60,060 bases of DNA. It comes from an uncultured Prochlorococcus sp. Its GTDB lineage: Bacteria; Cyanobacteriota; Cyanobacteriia; PCC-6307; Cyanobiaceae. The stretch's first letter is position 1, and each line of letters opens with the position of its first letter. The stretch is taken from contig CACGHD010000005.1 of the NCBI GenBank assembly GCA_902572825.1, forward strand, positions 1 to 60,060. The letters run 5' to 3'. The notes beneath the pieces are model-generated. The model did not search any database. It saw nothing but the letters and a program-made list of their open reading frames with translations, and had not been told where the DNA came from. Shown here in pieces: positions 1-7,347 of this stretch. The position numbers were made by a program, and so were the translations under genes.

Positions 1-1155
1 TAATATGTCTTTAATTTTTACCCCAGGAGTCATTGCTAAAGCTCCCAAGGCTATTGATTCTACAGGAGGCGGCGACTTTATTTGAATCTTTGAAATTTTT
101 TTTGTTATCCATTCTTTAATCAATGGTATTTGAGTTCCTCCACCAACCAAAACAATTGAATTTAAGTCGTCAAAAGTGCAAAATTTTCCTCTTGCTTGGT
201 TTAATAAATCTTTTAGTAAAGAATTAAGGTGATTAAGAAGATTATTTTCAATGAGTATTTTCTCAAATATTTCCTTACTTAGGTAAAATTCTTTTTCTTG
301 ATTTTGTTCAGTTAATAATTTTATTGGATATTTATTTTCATATTTGATTGCGGGTGAACTGAGCTTACATTTTAGTTCTTCTGCCTTAAAAAGATTAGTA
401 ACATAATTATTATCAGGAATAAAATAATCAACTATCCATTGATCAAAATCTTTCCCACCAATTTTTGAGCCTGTTTTTCCAATTATTTCTGCACACCTTA
501 TTTTTTGTTTTGAAATTGAGCTTACATTATTACCTTTAAATTTTAGTAGTTCAGCTATTGGTCCAGATTTTCCTTCTCCGCCCTCTATTTTGACTATATT
601 CATATCGACTGTACTTCCCCCAATATCTAATGTCATGATTTTCGAGCCAAATGGTAAATTTATACCTAAACTCGCAGCAGTAGGCTCATCAACTAGGGCT
701 ATTTCATCTACGGATATTTCTTCGCAAAGGTTTACTAACCATTTTCTATAACCCTTATATGTATCTATAGGAGCAGTTAAAACAAGTCTTTTAATTTCAT
801 ATTTGCGAGGAATGTTTGCCCATAAAATTTGAAAAAATTTTTCGCCACATTCATTCGGGTTTAAAATTTTTTTTTGATTTATTTTTTCAATAGAATTTCC
901 AATTAATCTTTTAAAATTCGAATGAAAAAACAAATCAGAATTTGAGTTGTTCCTCATTTTTAGAGCACTAAGACCAATTTTAGGAGTCTTCGAAGGTTCC
1001 TCGAACCAAATGGCTGTAGGAATAACTCCTGGAGATGATGTGATGTTAGGTATTTCAACTAAAATTGAATTGATATTTTTTTGATCTTGAAAAGCTATTA
1101 CAGTATTTGTGTTCCCTAAATCAATAGCAAGTGTTCCAGATAAATTTTCTTCCAT
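1..1155 (-). CDS. Hsp70/DnaK-family chaperone-like ATPase, 3' end outside window
   Basis: The frame is open to the left edge, so only the N-terminal 385 residues are visible. They form an Hsp70-type nucleotide-binding domain: phosphate-1 motif AIDLGNTNT near residue 10, phosphate-2 motif LDIGGSTVD near residue 195, and adenosine motif VLVGGGTQIPLI near residue 345. The start is the ATG at 1155. Sequence is divergent from housekeeping DnaK (no canonical GIDLGTTNS start), which fits the extra Hsp70-like proteins of cyanobacteria. It diverges from rpoZ, leaving a 98-bp shared promoter region. Whether it has a substrate-binding domain cannot be seen here. Confidence 0.85.
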   Translation of the reverse strand, partial: MEENLSGTLAIDLGNTNTVIAFQDQKNINSILVEIPNITSSPGVIPTAIWFEEPSKTPKIGLSALKMRNNSNSDLFFHSNFKRLIGNSIEKINQKKILNPNECGEKFFQILWANIPRKYEIKRLVLTAPIDTYKGYRKWLVNLCEEISVDEIALVDEPTAASLGINLPFGSKIMTLDIGGSTVDMNIVKIEGGEGKSGPIAELLKFKGNNVSSISKQKIRCAEIIGKTGSKIGGKDFDQWIVDYFIPDNNYVTNLFKAEELKCKLSSPAIKYENKYPIKLLTEQNQEKEFYLSKEIFEKILIENNLLNHLNSLLKDLLNQARGKFCTFDDLNSIVLVGGGTQIPLIKEWITKKISKIQIKSPPPVESIALGALAMTPGVKIKDIL

Positions 1156-1253
1156 AAGAAATTGTAAGAATCAATTAAGTTTTTTTTGTAATTTATGTTT
1201 TGAAACGGTCGAATAAACTGTAAGATGTATTTTATAGTAAAAAATTTTTTTTA

Positions 1254-1490
1254 ATGAAAATATCAAATAATGCAGGAATTGATTCTAATGATCTTGCGAA
1301 AAGAGGTGAAAGCTTAATAAGAAAATCAACTAATAGATATTTAACCACTGTCAAAATTGCTTTCAGAGCTAAACAAAGACGATTTGATGATTTTGATGGC
1401 TTATTAGAGGAGTCAACTATTAAACCTGTCCAAAGGTCAATTATTGAATTAAGCGATGAACAAGATCAACCAGATTTACTTCCAGGCTAA
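1254..1490 (+). CDS. rpoZ: DNA-directed RNA polymerase omega subunit
   Basis: A 78-aa protein matching the short cyanobacterial omega subunit, which helps assemble and stabilise RNA polymerase. The N-terminal half contains the typical SNDLAKRGE and [19 protein letters not shown] segments, and the C-terminus is acidic ([12 protein letters not shown]). Length is normal for marine cyanobacteria. The gene ends 2 nt before the next start, so the DUF1818 gene is almost certainly in the same transcript. Confidence 0.95.
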   Translation: MKISNNAGIDSNDLAKRGESLIRKSTNRYLTTVKIAFRAKQRRFDDFDGLLEESTIKPVQRSIIELSDEQDQPDLLPG

Positions 1491-1492
1491 TT

Positions 1493-1864
1493 TTGGTAAA
1501 AGACCAAAAAGGATGGAGATTACTTAGAGATTTTAAAAAAGGCAAATTTTGCTTTTTGATTAGTGTTGATAATTGGTCAATCGAGTTACAAAAGAGTGAA
1601 TTCTATTCTCTCTACCTTCTACTAATCAAAATTAATGAACAACTATTAGTTATCAAGGATGAACTAATGGATGAGGAATCTATTACTTTAGAAATAGAAA
1701 AACTACCTTGGCATATTTGCTTAGATGGAAAAAAAAATGAATGGAGTTTAAGGTTTGTTTTTGAAAGTCAAGACCAAACTAGATCCTTCGAAATGTATTG
1801 GCCGATACCAATCGCACAAAATTTATTTTATGAAATAAAAAACATGTGGGAATCAATGGATTAA
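1493..1864 (+). CDS. DUF1818 family protein
   Basis: A 123-aa soluble protein with the features of the cyanobacterial DUF1818 family: an N-terminal GWRLLRD motif and a central LPWHICLDG. Function is unknown. The start is a TTG two bases after the rpoZ stop, the pattern of translational coupling. No ATG occurs at the family N-terminus, which supports the TTG. Confidence 0.8.
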   Translation: MVKDQKGWRLLRDFKKGKFCFLISVDNWSIELQKSEFYSLYLLLIKINEQLLVIKDELMDEESITLEIEKLPWHICLDGKKNEWSLRFVFESQDQTRSFEMYWPIPIAQNLFYEIKNMWESMD

Positions 1865-1925
1865 AAATAAATAAAATTGGAAATTTTAGAAAATATTTCC
1901 CCCTCCAAAAAAAAATTTTTCACAA

Positions 1926-1980
1926 TTTTTCCACAGCTTTTTTAAGAAAAATATCTGTGGATTTAAGGTGTGTGGAAAAC
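1926..1980. promoter_or_regulatory. Cluster of three DnaA-box-like sites
   Basis: Within 55 bp there are TTTTTCCACA (1926-1935), TGTGGATTT (1957-1965, a one-mismatch site on the other strand) and TGTGGAAAAC (1971-1980, a full match on the other strand). TTTTCCACA is the usual cyanobacterial DnaA box. An A/T tract lies just upstream (1909-1925). No dnaN or dnaA gene is visible nearby, so this may be a DnaA-controlled promoter or DnaA-titrating site rather than the origin. Confidence 0.5.
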
Positions 1981-2136
1981 TCTTAATTTTATATAAATCT
2001 TTATATTTAATCAAGATTTAATTTTACAAAATTAATTTTTATGACTCCCTTTCTTATGACTGGATTCTTATTGTTCTTTGACCTGAGACTGCTCCTAAAT
2101 AATACTTGTTGACTATTTAGTGATTTTGGAGAAAAC

Positions 2137-2427
2137 TTGTTTTATAAATTTAATTTTCAACAAATTATTTCCAATATGCAAGAGTTAAATTATCAAGAAA
2201 ATTCAAAAGTTTTACATCATAAAGATGAAGTAATAAGTTTTAAATGTGAACTTCAAGAAAATCTTCAAAAGGCTATGAAAGAATTTGTTGAGGAGCATCC
2301 TAACTGGGATCAATACAGGATACTACAAGCTGCTATTGCAGGATTTTTGATGCAAAAAGGATTCCAAAATAGGGATTTAACGAGACTCTATATTGGCAAT
2401 ATGTTTTCAATGAATTTTAAAGAATAA
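2137..2427 (+). CDS. DUF2811 family protein
   Basis: The C-terminal part matches the cyanobacterial DUF2811 family: FKCELQENLQKAM, then EEHPNWDQYRILQAAIAGFL and NRDLTRLYIGNMF. Function is unknown; the pattern suggests a small helical protein. The start is uncertain. The TTG at 2137 has a good Shine-Dalgarno (TGGAGAA, 2126-2132); an internal ATG at 2176 would give an 83-aa protein but lacks an obvious ribosome site. Confidence 0.75.
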   Translation: MFYKFNFQQIISNMQELNYQENSKVLHHKDEVISFKCELQENLQKAMKEFVEEHPNWDQYRILQAAIAGFLMQKGFQNRDLTRLYIGNMFSMNFKE

Positions 2428-2434
2428 AAATTTA

Positions 2435-2893
2435 TTATATTTTTTCTAATAGTATTTTTGCTATATCATCTTTGACAGGTAGTATAGATAATCTATTTCC
2501 TTTTTTTACAACTAATAACTCATCCTCATTAAATAAAATCTTTAGTTCAGGTAAACTTAAAATTTTATCAGACTTGAGTTTGTATTTTACTTTTACACAA
2601 TCCCATCTAGGATTTTCAGGTTTCGATTTTGGATCAAAATATTTGGAATCTTTATCAAATTGAGTAGGATCAACAATATTTAGATCTATTACCTCCATAA
2701 GTCCGACGATACCTGGAGGTTTGCAGTTCGAATGATAGAAAAAAACCTTATCTCCTTTATTCATCTTCCTCATAAAATTCCGAGCCTGATAATTTCTTAT
2801 TCCATCCCATAAAGTCTCCCCGTCATTTTTTAGAGTATCTATGCTGTAAGCATCGGGCTCACTTTTCATTAGCCAAAACTTTTCTTCAGTCAT
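2435..2893 (-). CDS. EVE domain-containing protein
   Basis: A 152-aa single-domain EVE (Thy28/DUF55) protein. Recognisable features are FWLMKSEPDAYSID at the N-terminus, WDGIRNYQARNFMR around residue 30-43, GDKVFFYHS, PGIVGLMEV and PRWDCVKVKYK. EVE folds are related to YTH/PUA readers and bind modified nucleotides; the target here is unknown. It lies downstream of the T5orf172-domain gene on the same strand. Its first codons are copied twice elsewhere in the window (4823-4933 and 8940-9050). Confidence 0.88.
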   Translation of the reverse strand: MTEEKFWLMKSEPDAYSIDTLKNDGETLWDGIRNYQARNFMRKMNKGDKVFFYHSNCKPPGIVGLMEVIDLNIVDPTQFDKDSKYFDPKSKPENPRWDCVKVKYKLKSDKILSLPELKILFNEDELLVVKKGNRLSILPVKDDIAKILLEKI

Positions 2894-3003
2894 ATTAAGG
2901 GATCTCGGCGATTTTTAATGCTTGGAGGACGTGTTATCCAAACTTTTTTGGGTATAAATTTATTATCCATCAAAGTTTCTTTTTAGGAAAGTAAGGGGAT
3001 ATT
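2862..3003. repeat. Junction repeat, copy A (EVE 5' end / T5orf172 3' end)
   Basis: The first ~30 bases of the EVE gene, the spacer with TTATTATCCATCAAAG, and the last codons of the T5orf172 gene (TTTAGGAAAGTAAGGGG) reappear in the same order at 4811-5087 and 8928-9199. This copy sits between two intact genes, so it is probably the source. Confidence 0.7.
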
Positions 3004-4013
3004 TTTTCCGGTATTTGTTCAACAGATGTAATTTTTTTATCATTTATGAATATTTTTTCTTCTTTCCATAAATTTAGACGTCGATATTGCTTAATTGGAA
3101 AATCTGCTGTTAATGCATTTCCATCCTCTCCATATGTGCGATAAAACAATTTATATCGCTGGATTTTCCCTGAGAAAATTGTCCCAATAAATGAACAAAA
3201 TATTAGCGAGAAAATCCAAAGCATAATAGTTTCAATTCTTGGTCCTAAACCACCTGTAATAATTAAAAGAATTGGAAATAATAGGCTAAAGGGTCTTAGA
3301 AAATAGATCCTAAATACTCTTTGTCTTTCTTTTTCATATTCTTGACTTGTCATCCCCCACACTTTTGTGATTGTAGTTCTTGCATTAAATACTTCTTCTT
3401 TTTCTTTCCTGCGGAAAAACTGTTGTAGATATTTGACTTGTATATTGCTTAAAGAAAACCATTCTTGCCCTCCTCTTTTGGAAGAAATTAAAACTTGATA
3501 AAGAATATGTATTTCTTTTTCAAATAACTCTGCATCACTTCTTTTTGAAAACCATGTTGAATCTAATAATTTGAGTTCTCCAACGTTGTAGTCTCTTTTG
3601 ATGGCTTGAAATCTGGAATCTAGATTATTTGTAATTCCAATTTTTATATCATTACTATTCAAATCTTTGATCAAGTATAAGGCACATTTTTTACTTGCAG
3701 ATGGATTCCCTGAAGAAATATTTCGTTTTGGTACCTCCTCAGCTATTCTCTCTCTAACAATGGGATCAGATGCTTTAACTTGATGGATGGTTGGATTTTT
3801 TCTTGCTTCTCTTAATTTCCTTGCCTTCTCTTCTGCTTTCATTGCTCTTGATAACTCTCTGCTGAAACCAATCGTGTCATGTCTCATATTTTTACCCGCA
3901 CCAAATACCCAACCTGACCTTCTTAAAAAATCATATTCAGCTTTACCATCGCAATATTTATTCCATGCAACTAATAAAGCTTGCCCATATAATTTCTTTC
4001 TAGGTTTAGCCAT
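2970..4013 (-). CDS. T5orf172 (MUG113, GIY-YIG-like) domain membrane protein
   Basis: A 347-aa protein. Residues ~108-190 form a T5orf172/MUG113 domain of the GIY-YIG nuclease superfamily: ALYLIKD, then IKIGITNNLDSRFQAI, AELFEKEIHILY and GGQEWFSL. The C-terminal third has two hydrophobic segments (~232-252 and ~258-278), so the protein is likely membrane anchored. The N-terminus is basic, with a charged helix at ~55-75. Nuclease activity is not proven for this family. It shares strand with the adjacent EVE gene and with a secreted-protein gene whose stop lies just upstream. Confidence 0.75.
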   Translation of the reverse strand: MAKPRKKLYGQALLVAWNKYCDGKAEYDFLRRSGWVFGAGKNMRHDTIGFSRELSRAMKAEEKARKLREARKNPTIHQVKASDPIVRERIAEEVPKRNISSGNPSASKKCALYLIKDLNSNDIKIGITNNLDSRFQAIKRDYNVGELKLLDSTWFSKRSDAELFEKEIHILYQVLISSKRGGQEWFSLSNIQVKYLQQFFRRKEKEEVFNARTTITKVWGMTSQEYEKERQRVFRIYFLRPFSLLFPILLIITGGLGPRIETIMLWIFSLIFCSFIGTIFSGKIQRYKLFYRTYGEDGNALTADFPIKQYRRLNLWKEEKIFINDKKITSVEQIPEKISPYFPKKKL

Positions 4014-4016
4014 TTT

Positions 4017-4400
4017 TTATCCACATTGCTTATCTTCTCCCGTGATGCAATATCTTTTTATTTCACTATTTAATCTTTGCTCACAACTAATAGTCATAAG
4101 AGGTTTAACTGTTCCTTGTCCAAAAAATTTATTCTGGTAATGATAACAAATTCCACCTCTTGCTTTTCTCCATTGCTTCCAAAGTTCGTCGTTATTTAAT
4201 TCTTTTTTTAACTCCCAATCACTTTTAAGTAGATCTTCTGATGCACATCTTGTATATTCTGGAGTTGCTCCTGTTGGAACGCATTCAAATGGATAATTTT
4301 CAAAGTAACTTTCTTTCCAGCTTTCGAAGCTATGATCATCAGCGATTACATAAGAAGGTAAGGCGAGAGCAGCTAGTAGTGGGAGTAGTAAGCGTTTCAT
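4017..4400 (-). CDS. Secreted Cys-rich protein, DUF1311/LprI-like
   Basis: A 127-aa protein with a clear signal peptide (MKRLLLPLLAALALPSYVIA) followed by an acidic mature domain with six cysteines. The spacing (CVPTGATPEYTRCA, WRKARGGICYHY, MTISCEQR) resembles the DUF1311/LprI lysozyme-inhibitor fold, but I am not certain. It is periplasmic or lumenal. Its ATG directly follows the stop of the DUF3804 gene (4401), an operon arrangement copied in degenerate form at 5112-5447. Confidence 0.6.
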   Translation of the reverse strand: MKRLLLPLLAALALPSYVIADDHSFESWKESYFENYPFECVPTGATPEYTRCASEDLLKSDWELKKELNNDELWKQWRKARGGICYHYQNKFFGQGTVKPLMTISCEQRLNSEIKRYCITGEDKQCG

Positions 4401-4784
4401 TTATTCCCATGTGGTCATATCAGTAGTGCCTTGAGATCTTTGCATCCAAGAATACTTCCAAATACCATTTACATTTTTAAAAATGCAAGTATAAGTTGAA
4501 AGATCTTTATTTTGATTTCCTTTATAACTGAAGATTTCATTTAAAGTAAAAACTGCGTAAGCCATCTCACCGTAAATTTCAATTTTATGGGTTTTGATTA
4601 GTTCTGATGATTCTGCAACTAAGTCTTTACTATCAAACATTCCCACTAATCCCTTAGCAGATATTGGATTTCCACTTGGTCTTACAGCTAAAAAATCCTC
4701 AGTTACGTTTGGTATTAGAAAAGAAGAATCTTCACTGGTTGCATAACCATTAATTAAATCTTCTATGGCTTTAGTATTTGACAT
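4401..4784 (-). CDS. DUF3804 (NTF2/SnoaL-like) protein, copy 1
   Basis: A 127-aa protein with an NTF2-like pattern: helical N-terminus, FLAVRPSGNPISAKG, then strands ending in IWKYSWMQRSQG. It is a paralog of the gene at 20085-20471 (shared RPSGNPI.AKG, YKG..NDDL and W..HWMQRS.G). Family function unknown; small-molecule binding is possible. A terminator-like hairpin sits only a few bases upstream of the start (4786-4810). Confidence 0.8.
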   Translation of the reverse strand: MSNTKAIEDLINGYATSEDSSFLIPNVTEDFLAVRPSGNPISAKGLVGMFDSKDLVAESSELIKTHKIEIYGEMAYAVFTLNEIFSYKGNQNKDLSTYTCIFKNVNGIWKYSWMQRSQGTTDMTTWE

Positions 4785-4785
4785 T

Positions 4786-4829
4786 AAAAAAGGAGCTAAT
4801 GCCCCTTATTTTAGTTCGACTGTCAATCG
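4786..4829 (-). terminator. Recurrent hairpin element R1
   Basis: On the minus strand the conserved tail ATTGACAGTCGAACTAAA is followed by a stem-loop (GGGGC-ATTA-GCTCC) and a T run. It looks like a rho-independent terminator for the short ORF at 4823-4933. Because the T run almost touches the DUF3804 start codon, it could also act as an attenuator. Sister elements lie at 8280-8327, 12018-12064, 17376-17420 and, weaker, near 12598 and 20473. Confidence 0.55.
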
Positions 4830-5087
4830 CTAAAAGTTTGGATAAAGTTTGGATAAAAAATTACGATTCCTTGAGATCCCAGTAATAGCTTGTCGGATAC
4901 ACTTTTCATTAGCCAGTAGTTTTCTTTAGTCATATCAGGGGACTATGAGGAAATGATAAATTGTGAACAAACCGTGAACATAATTTTATGTGATTTCTTT
5001 ATTAGATTTATTATCCATCAAAGTCACAATTTAGGAAAGTAATGGGTGGCATGGGGGTGCATAGGACCGTGCTGCATCGTATATATG
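4811..5087. repeat. Junction repeat, copy B
   Basis: About 270 bp closely similar to 8928-9199. It includes a tandem AAGTTTGGAT motif, the truncated EVE start, GTGAACA repeats, TTATTATCCATCAAAG and TTTAGGAAAGTAATGGGTGG. The inner parts are also present in copy A at 2862-3003. The right end (CCGTGC...CGTATATA) is GC-richer than the surroundings. Confidence 0.8.
4823..4933 (-). CDS. 36-aa ORF with truncated EVE N-terminus, copy 1
   Basis: The ORF begins MTKENYWLMKS, matching the EVE protein start MTEEKFWLMKSEPDA, then continues in a different sequence (LLLGSQGIVIFYPN) to the stop. The copy at 8940-9050 has the same length and differs by only a few residues, with no frame-breaking indel. It is either a decayed EVE fragment or a new short peptide. 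No independent evidence of expression. Confidence 0.4.
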   Translation of the reverse strand: MTKENYWLMKSVSDKLLLGSQGIVIFYPNFIQTFSD

Positions 5088-5111
5088 ATCTGATACATTT
5101 CTGTTAAAAGT

Positions 5112-5261
5112 TTACGGGTACAACCTTTCAATAGCTTCGTTCTGTTCTTGCTTTTTTAAGTCTTCAGCATCTAAAACAGGGCACGAGTTTTGATTTAGTG
5201 ATAAGAGGAAAGTGCTTTTTTTGAATAGTTTGAAAAGTGGTGTAAGTAATAAGTTTTTCAT
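5112..5261 (-). CDS. Short ORF, probable remnant of a secreted-protein gene
   Basis: A 49-aa ORF (start MKNLLLTPLFKLF, end NEAIERLYP). Its start codon abuts the stop of the gene at 5262, exactly as the secreted-protein gene at 4017-4400 abuts its upstream neighbour, and about 40 bp around the two junctions are similar. The hydrophobic N-terminus is shorter than a good signal peptide and only one cysteine remains, so it may be a degenerate copy. Confidence 0.4.
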   Translation of the reverse strand: MKNLLLTPLFKLFKKSTFLLSLNQNSCPVLDAEDLKKQEQNEAIERLYP

Positions 5262-5447
5262 TTATTCCCAAGTTTTCATATCAGAGAAGTCGCTTGCTAT
5301 TGCATGAAGCATTCCTCCTACAAATGATCTAGGGCAACCAAGTTTGTTAACTAAAACTTCTGATTGTTTTTTGATATCTTCCCATGTAGGTCTGATATCC
5401 TCATTTATTTGTTTAAGGCTAGGTTTAAATTCTTCTGAATCATTCAT
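5262..5447 (-). CDS. Hypothetical protein, picocyanobacterial
   Basis: A 61-aa soluble protein if started at MNDSEEF; an upstream in-frame ATG at 5477 would add ten residues. Visible motifs are IRPTWEDIKKQSE and CPRSFVGGMLHAIASDF. The last residues (SDMKTWE) resemble the C-terminus of the DUF3804 protein at 4401 (TDMTTWE) although the bodies are unrelated, which suggests recombination at the shared 3' end. Function unknown. Confidence 0.6.
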   Translation of the reverse strand: MNDSEEFKPSLKQINEDIRPTWEDIKKQSEVLVNKLGCPRSFVGGMLHAIASDFSDMKTWE

Positions 5448-5525
5448 ATTAAAAGATATTAACTTATTAAAATTCAAATGATAGTAAAGAAAATCTCATT
5501 TATTTAAATAAATATTCAATAAAAA

Positions 5526-5681
5526 TTACAAAATAAATTCTTTAGAAATTATTCTAAGCTGATTTAAATTCAGATTATTTAAATAATTATTTGCAATCAA
5601 TTTTTCCTCATTAATTTCGAGATCTTTAATCTCAGAAATAATGCTATTAGATATTAATTCAATTAAATGTTCTTTATCCAT
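5526..5681 (-). CDS. 51-aa microprotein, MDK.HLIELIS family, copy 1
   Basis: The protein starts MDKEHLIELISNSI and ends QLRIISKEFIL. It is a clear paralog of the 51-aa protein at 37718-37873 (same length, same first and last motifs, variable middle). Predicted helical and soluble. Function unknown. Confidence 0.65.
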   Translation of the reverse strand: MDKEHLIELISNSIISEIKDLEINEEKLIANNYLNNLNLNQLRIISKEFIL

Positions 5682-5882
5682 GACTTATATATAAACCAAA
5701 AACAAACATTAATTATTTAAAGTCTTCAACTCAACATATAAGTAAAAATACTCAGATAAATATAAAACTCATAGGTTTGCTAAATCACTTTAGATGATTG
5801 GTATAGGGTGCACGCGAATTATCAGCTACTCACACTTGAGCTTTTTATGTAACATAATAAGTTTACATAAAGTAACAATTAA

Positions 5883-6077
5883 ATGAAAAGACTTTTTCCT
5901 TATATAGCTTTTGCATGTTTAACTGGTTTTACGGCTACGACCGGTTTACCAGTTATAGCAGGCGGTTGTAGTAGCCACATGAACAAAAAAGCTGAAATCA
6001 AATGTGCTGAAGATGATACTGAGTGTCAAATTGAAAAAGCTGAAAAGTTTGATTTAAAAGATTCTCTCAAGTCATAA
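5883..6077 (+). CDS. Small exported protein
   Basis: 64 aa with a typical signal peptide (MKRLFPYIAFACLTGFTATT...VIAGG) and a short charged mature part containing four cysteines (GGCSSH, IKCAEDDTECQIE). The Cys after AGG could be a weak lipobox. The 34-aa membrane ORF at 6082 starts 4 nt downstream, so they are probably cotranscribed. Confidence 0.65.
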   Translation: MKRLFPYIAFACLTGFTATTGLPVIAGGCSSHMNKKAEIKCAEDDTECQIEKAEKFDLKDSLKS

Positions 6078-6081
6078 AATC

Positions 6082-6186
6082 ATGACTCAAATCGGTTTAT
6101 TTATGAACTCTGCCCCAAGAGATTTGATTGAGTTCACATTCTTTTCGGCTGTTGGTTTTACTGCAGGATTATTTGGTCTAATTTAG
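6082..6186 (+). CDS. 34-aa membrane microprotein
   Basis: Starts MTQIGLFMNSAPRDLIE, followed by one hydrophobic segment rich in F, A and G (FFSAVGFTAGLFGLI). It begins 4 nt after the upstream stop. Single-span topology; function unknown. Confidence 0.5.
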   Translation: MTQIGLFMNSAPRDLIEFTFFSAVGFTAGLFGLI

Positions 6187-6304
6187 TTATAGAAAATTGA
6201 CCCATTCTTTTTTTCTCTTTACCTTTTCAAGTCTTTCTTTCTTTTATGTGATGGCTTGCTTATGGAGAGATTTAATTAATCAAAAGTAAAAAATATTTTT
6301 TAAA

Positions 6305-6448
6305 TTACCTTTTATAGATAAATCTTTGTATGTCTTCGAATAGATTAGATTTTGATTTAAAAAATCCATTACTTTTTAAATAAGATTTTCCTTTTTCTAT
6401 ATTTTCAATTCTTTTATCATAAGAATTTTCATCTAAATTTTTTTGCAT
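6305..6448 (-). CDS. 47-aa hypothetical microprotein
   Basis: A basic, Asn/Lys-rich ORF (MQKNLDENSYDKRIENIEKG ... FIYKR). No membrane segment. No homolog recognised; gene status rests on the uninterrupted frame and island context. Confidence 0.4.
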   Translation of the reverse strand: MQKNLDENSYDKRIENIEKGKSYLKSNGFFKSKSNLFEDIQRFIYKR

Positions 6449-6583
6449 AAAAAAATAGTCGGACTCTTATTCTGAATAATGCTCACAAAAAAGCGGTTAC
6501 CTTAAATACAAAATTTAAATTCTTTTTTGAATTTTTTTTCATTCAAACTTAAGATCAAATAAAAAAGTTTCTTTCTTAAATTT

Positions 6584-6721
6584 CTAAGAATCTTTTGATA
6601 TCTTCTTCTTCATGTCCTCAATATTATTAATTAATTTGTCTAACCATTTTGTATTATCTTCTGGTTTTAAATATTTAATTTTTGGTTGATTAATTTCAAG
6701 AGTCTCAAAATCTCCACTCAT
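6584..6721 (-). CDS. 45-aa microprotein, NT.WLD.LIN family, copy 1
   Basis: The C-terminal half (NTKWLDKLINNIEDMKKKIS) is shared with ORFs at 13583-13690 and 14490-14606. The N-terminal half (MSGDFETLEINQ) is unique. The start has a good ribosome site (GGAG, ~7 nt upstream). Predicted amphipathic helix; role unknown. Confidence 0.6.
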   Translation of the reverse strand: MSGDFETLEINQPKIKYLKPEDNTKWLDKLINNIEDMKKKISKDS

Positions 6722-6878
6722 AAATTCTCCTTTGTATGTTCGTTTAACTACCTCTTTGTTCTAATTGATTTGACTAAAACACTGCGTATCTAATGTGTGC
6801 GGTTTGAGGAACATTTAGGTACGGAAAGAGGTATGTTTTTTTAGCCATTTAAATCTATGACTGACCTAAATTAGAAAT

Positions 6879-6924
6879 ATGGTTGTCATGAGTCAGTTGC
6901 ATTGCTGCAACTGAAATCAACCAT
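6879..6924. promoter_or_regulatory. Two-tier inverted repeat in leader of 6949 gene
   Basis: An inner perfect stem CAGTTGCA/TGCAACTG with TTGC loop (6894-6913) is enclosed by a second 7-bp perfect stem ATGGTTG/CAACCAT (6879-6885 with 6918-6924). It ends 24 nt upstream of the ATG at 6949. No T run follows, so it is not a simple terminator. It could be a leader RNA structure or operator. Confidence 0.55.
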
Positions 6925-6948
6925 GAACTTTAAATTGCATTTAATAAA

Positions 6949-7131
6949 ATGACTTACTACAGTTGCTTTGATCAAAAAGGAAACATAATTGCTCGCTGTC
7001 AGACTAAAGAAGATATAGATGTTCTTAAGAAAATGGGCAGACCAATAATGGAAATAAAAGAAATGAAAAAAGAGGAATCAGTTGTTTGTTCTTTAACTGG
7101 TAGTCCATCCGATTACAATGAAGATTATTAA
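6949..7131 (+). CDS. Hypothetical 60-aa protein
   Basis: Begins MTYYSCFDQKGNIIARCQTK; contains a short KEDIDVLKKMGRP segment and an acidic C-terminus. No membrane span. It is followed after 4 nt by a small membrane ORF. Not recognised beyond resemblance to Prochlorococcus orphan proteins. Confidence 0.6.
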   Translation: MTYYSCFDQKGNIIARCQTKEDIDVLKKMGRPIMEIKEMKKEESVVCSLTGSPSDYNEDY

Positions 7132-7135
7132 AAGT

Positions 7136-7267
7136 ATGACTCAAAGATCACTTCAATTAAATCAACATGGAAGATCAGTAGTTCTTTTGTTGGTTGCATT
7201 GAATAGCATTTGTACTTTCTTTTTTACTTTTGAAAAAGCATTAACTGATCGAGAAAGAGCGAGATAA
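7136..7267 (+). CDS. 43-aa single-span membrane microprotein
   Basis: MTQRSLQLNQHGRS precedes one hydrophobic segment (VVLLLVALNSICTFFFTF) and a charged tail (DRERAR). Starts 4 nt after the upstream gene; a strong terminator follows at 7322. Confidence 0.5.
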   Translation: MTQRSLQLNQHGRSVVLLLVALNSICTFFFTFEKALTDRERAR

Positions 7268-7321
7268 AAATATTTAATTATTTGTGGATTAAAAGTAAAT
7301 AAATAAAATTTAAGACATAAA

Positions 7322-7347
7322 AAAAGACCCTTTTACAGGTCTTTTTT
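7322..7347 (+). terminator. Rho-independent terminator
   Basis: Perfect 8-bp stem AAAAGACC/GGTCTTTT with an 8-nt loop and T tail. It ends the 5883-7267 plus-strand gene set; A/T flanks make it usable in both directions. Confidence 0.8.

Noticed and set aside
1926..1980. Chromosome origin
   Set aside because: No dnaN, dnaA or other origin-linked gene is visible, so only DnaA-box-like sites are claimed.
2041..2112. 23-codon plus-strand frame after the DnaA-box cluster
   Set aside because: Too short, without ribosome site or paralog.
4786..4829. TTGACA in the recurrent tail as a -35 promoter element
   Set aside because: No -10 box occurs at 16-18 bp; the element is followed by a terminator hairpin instead.
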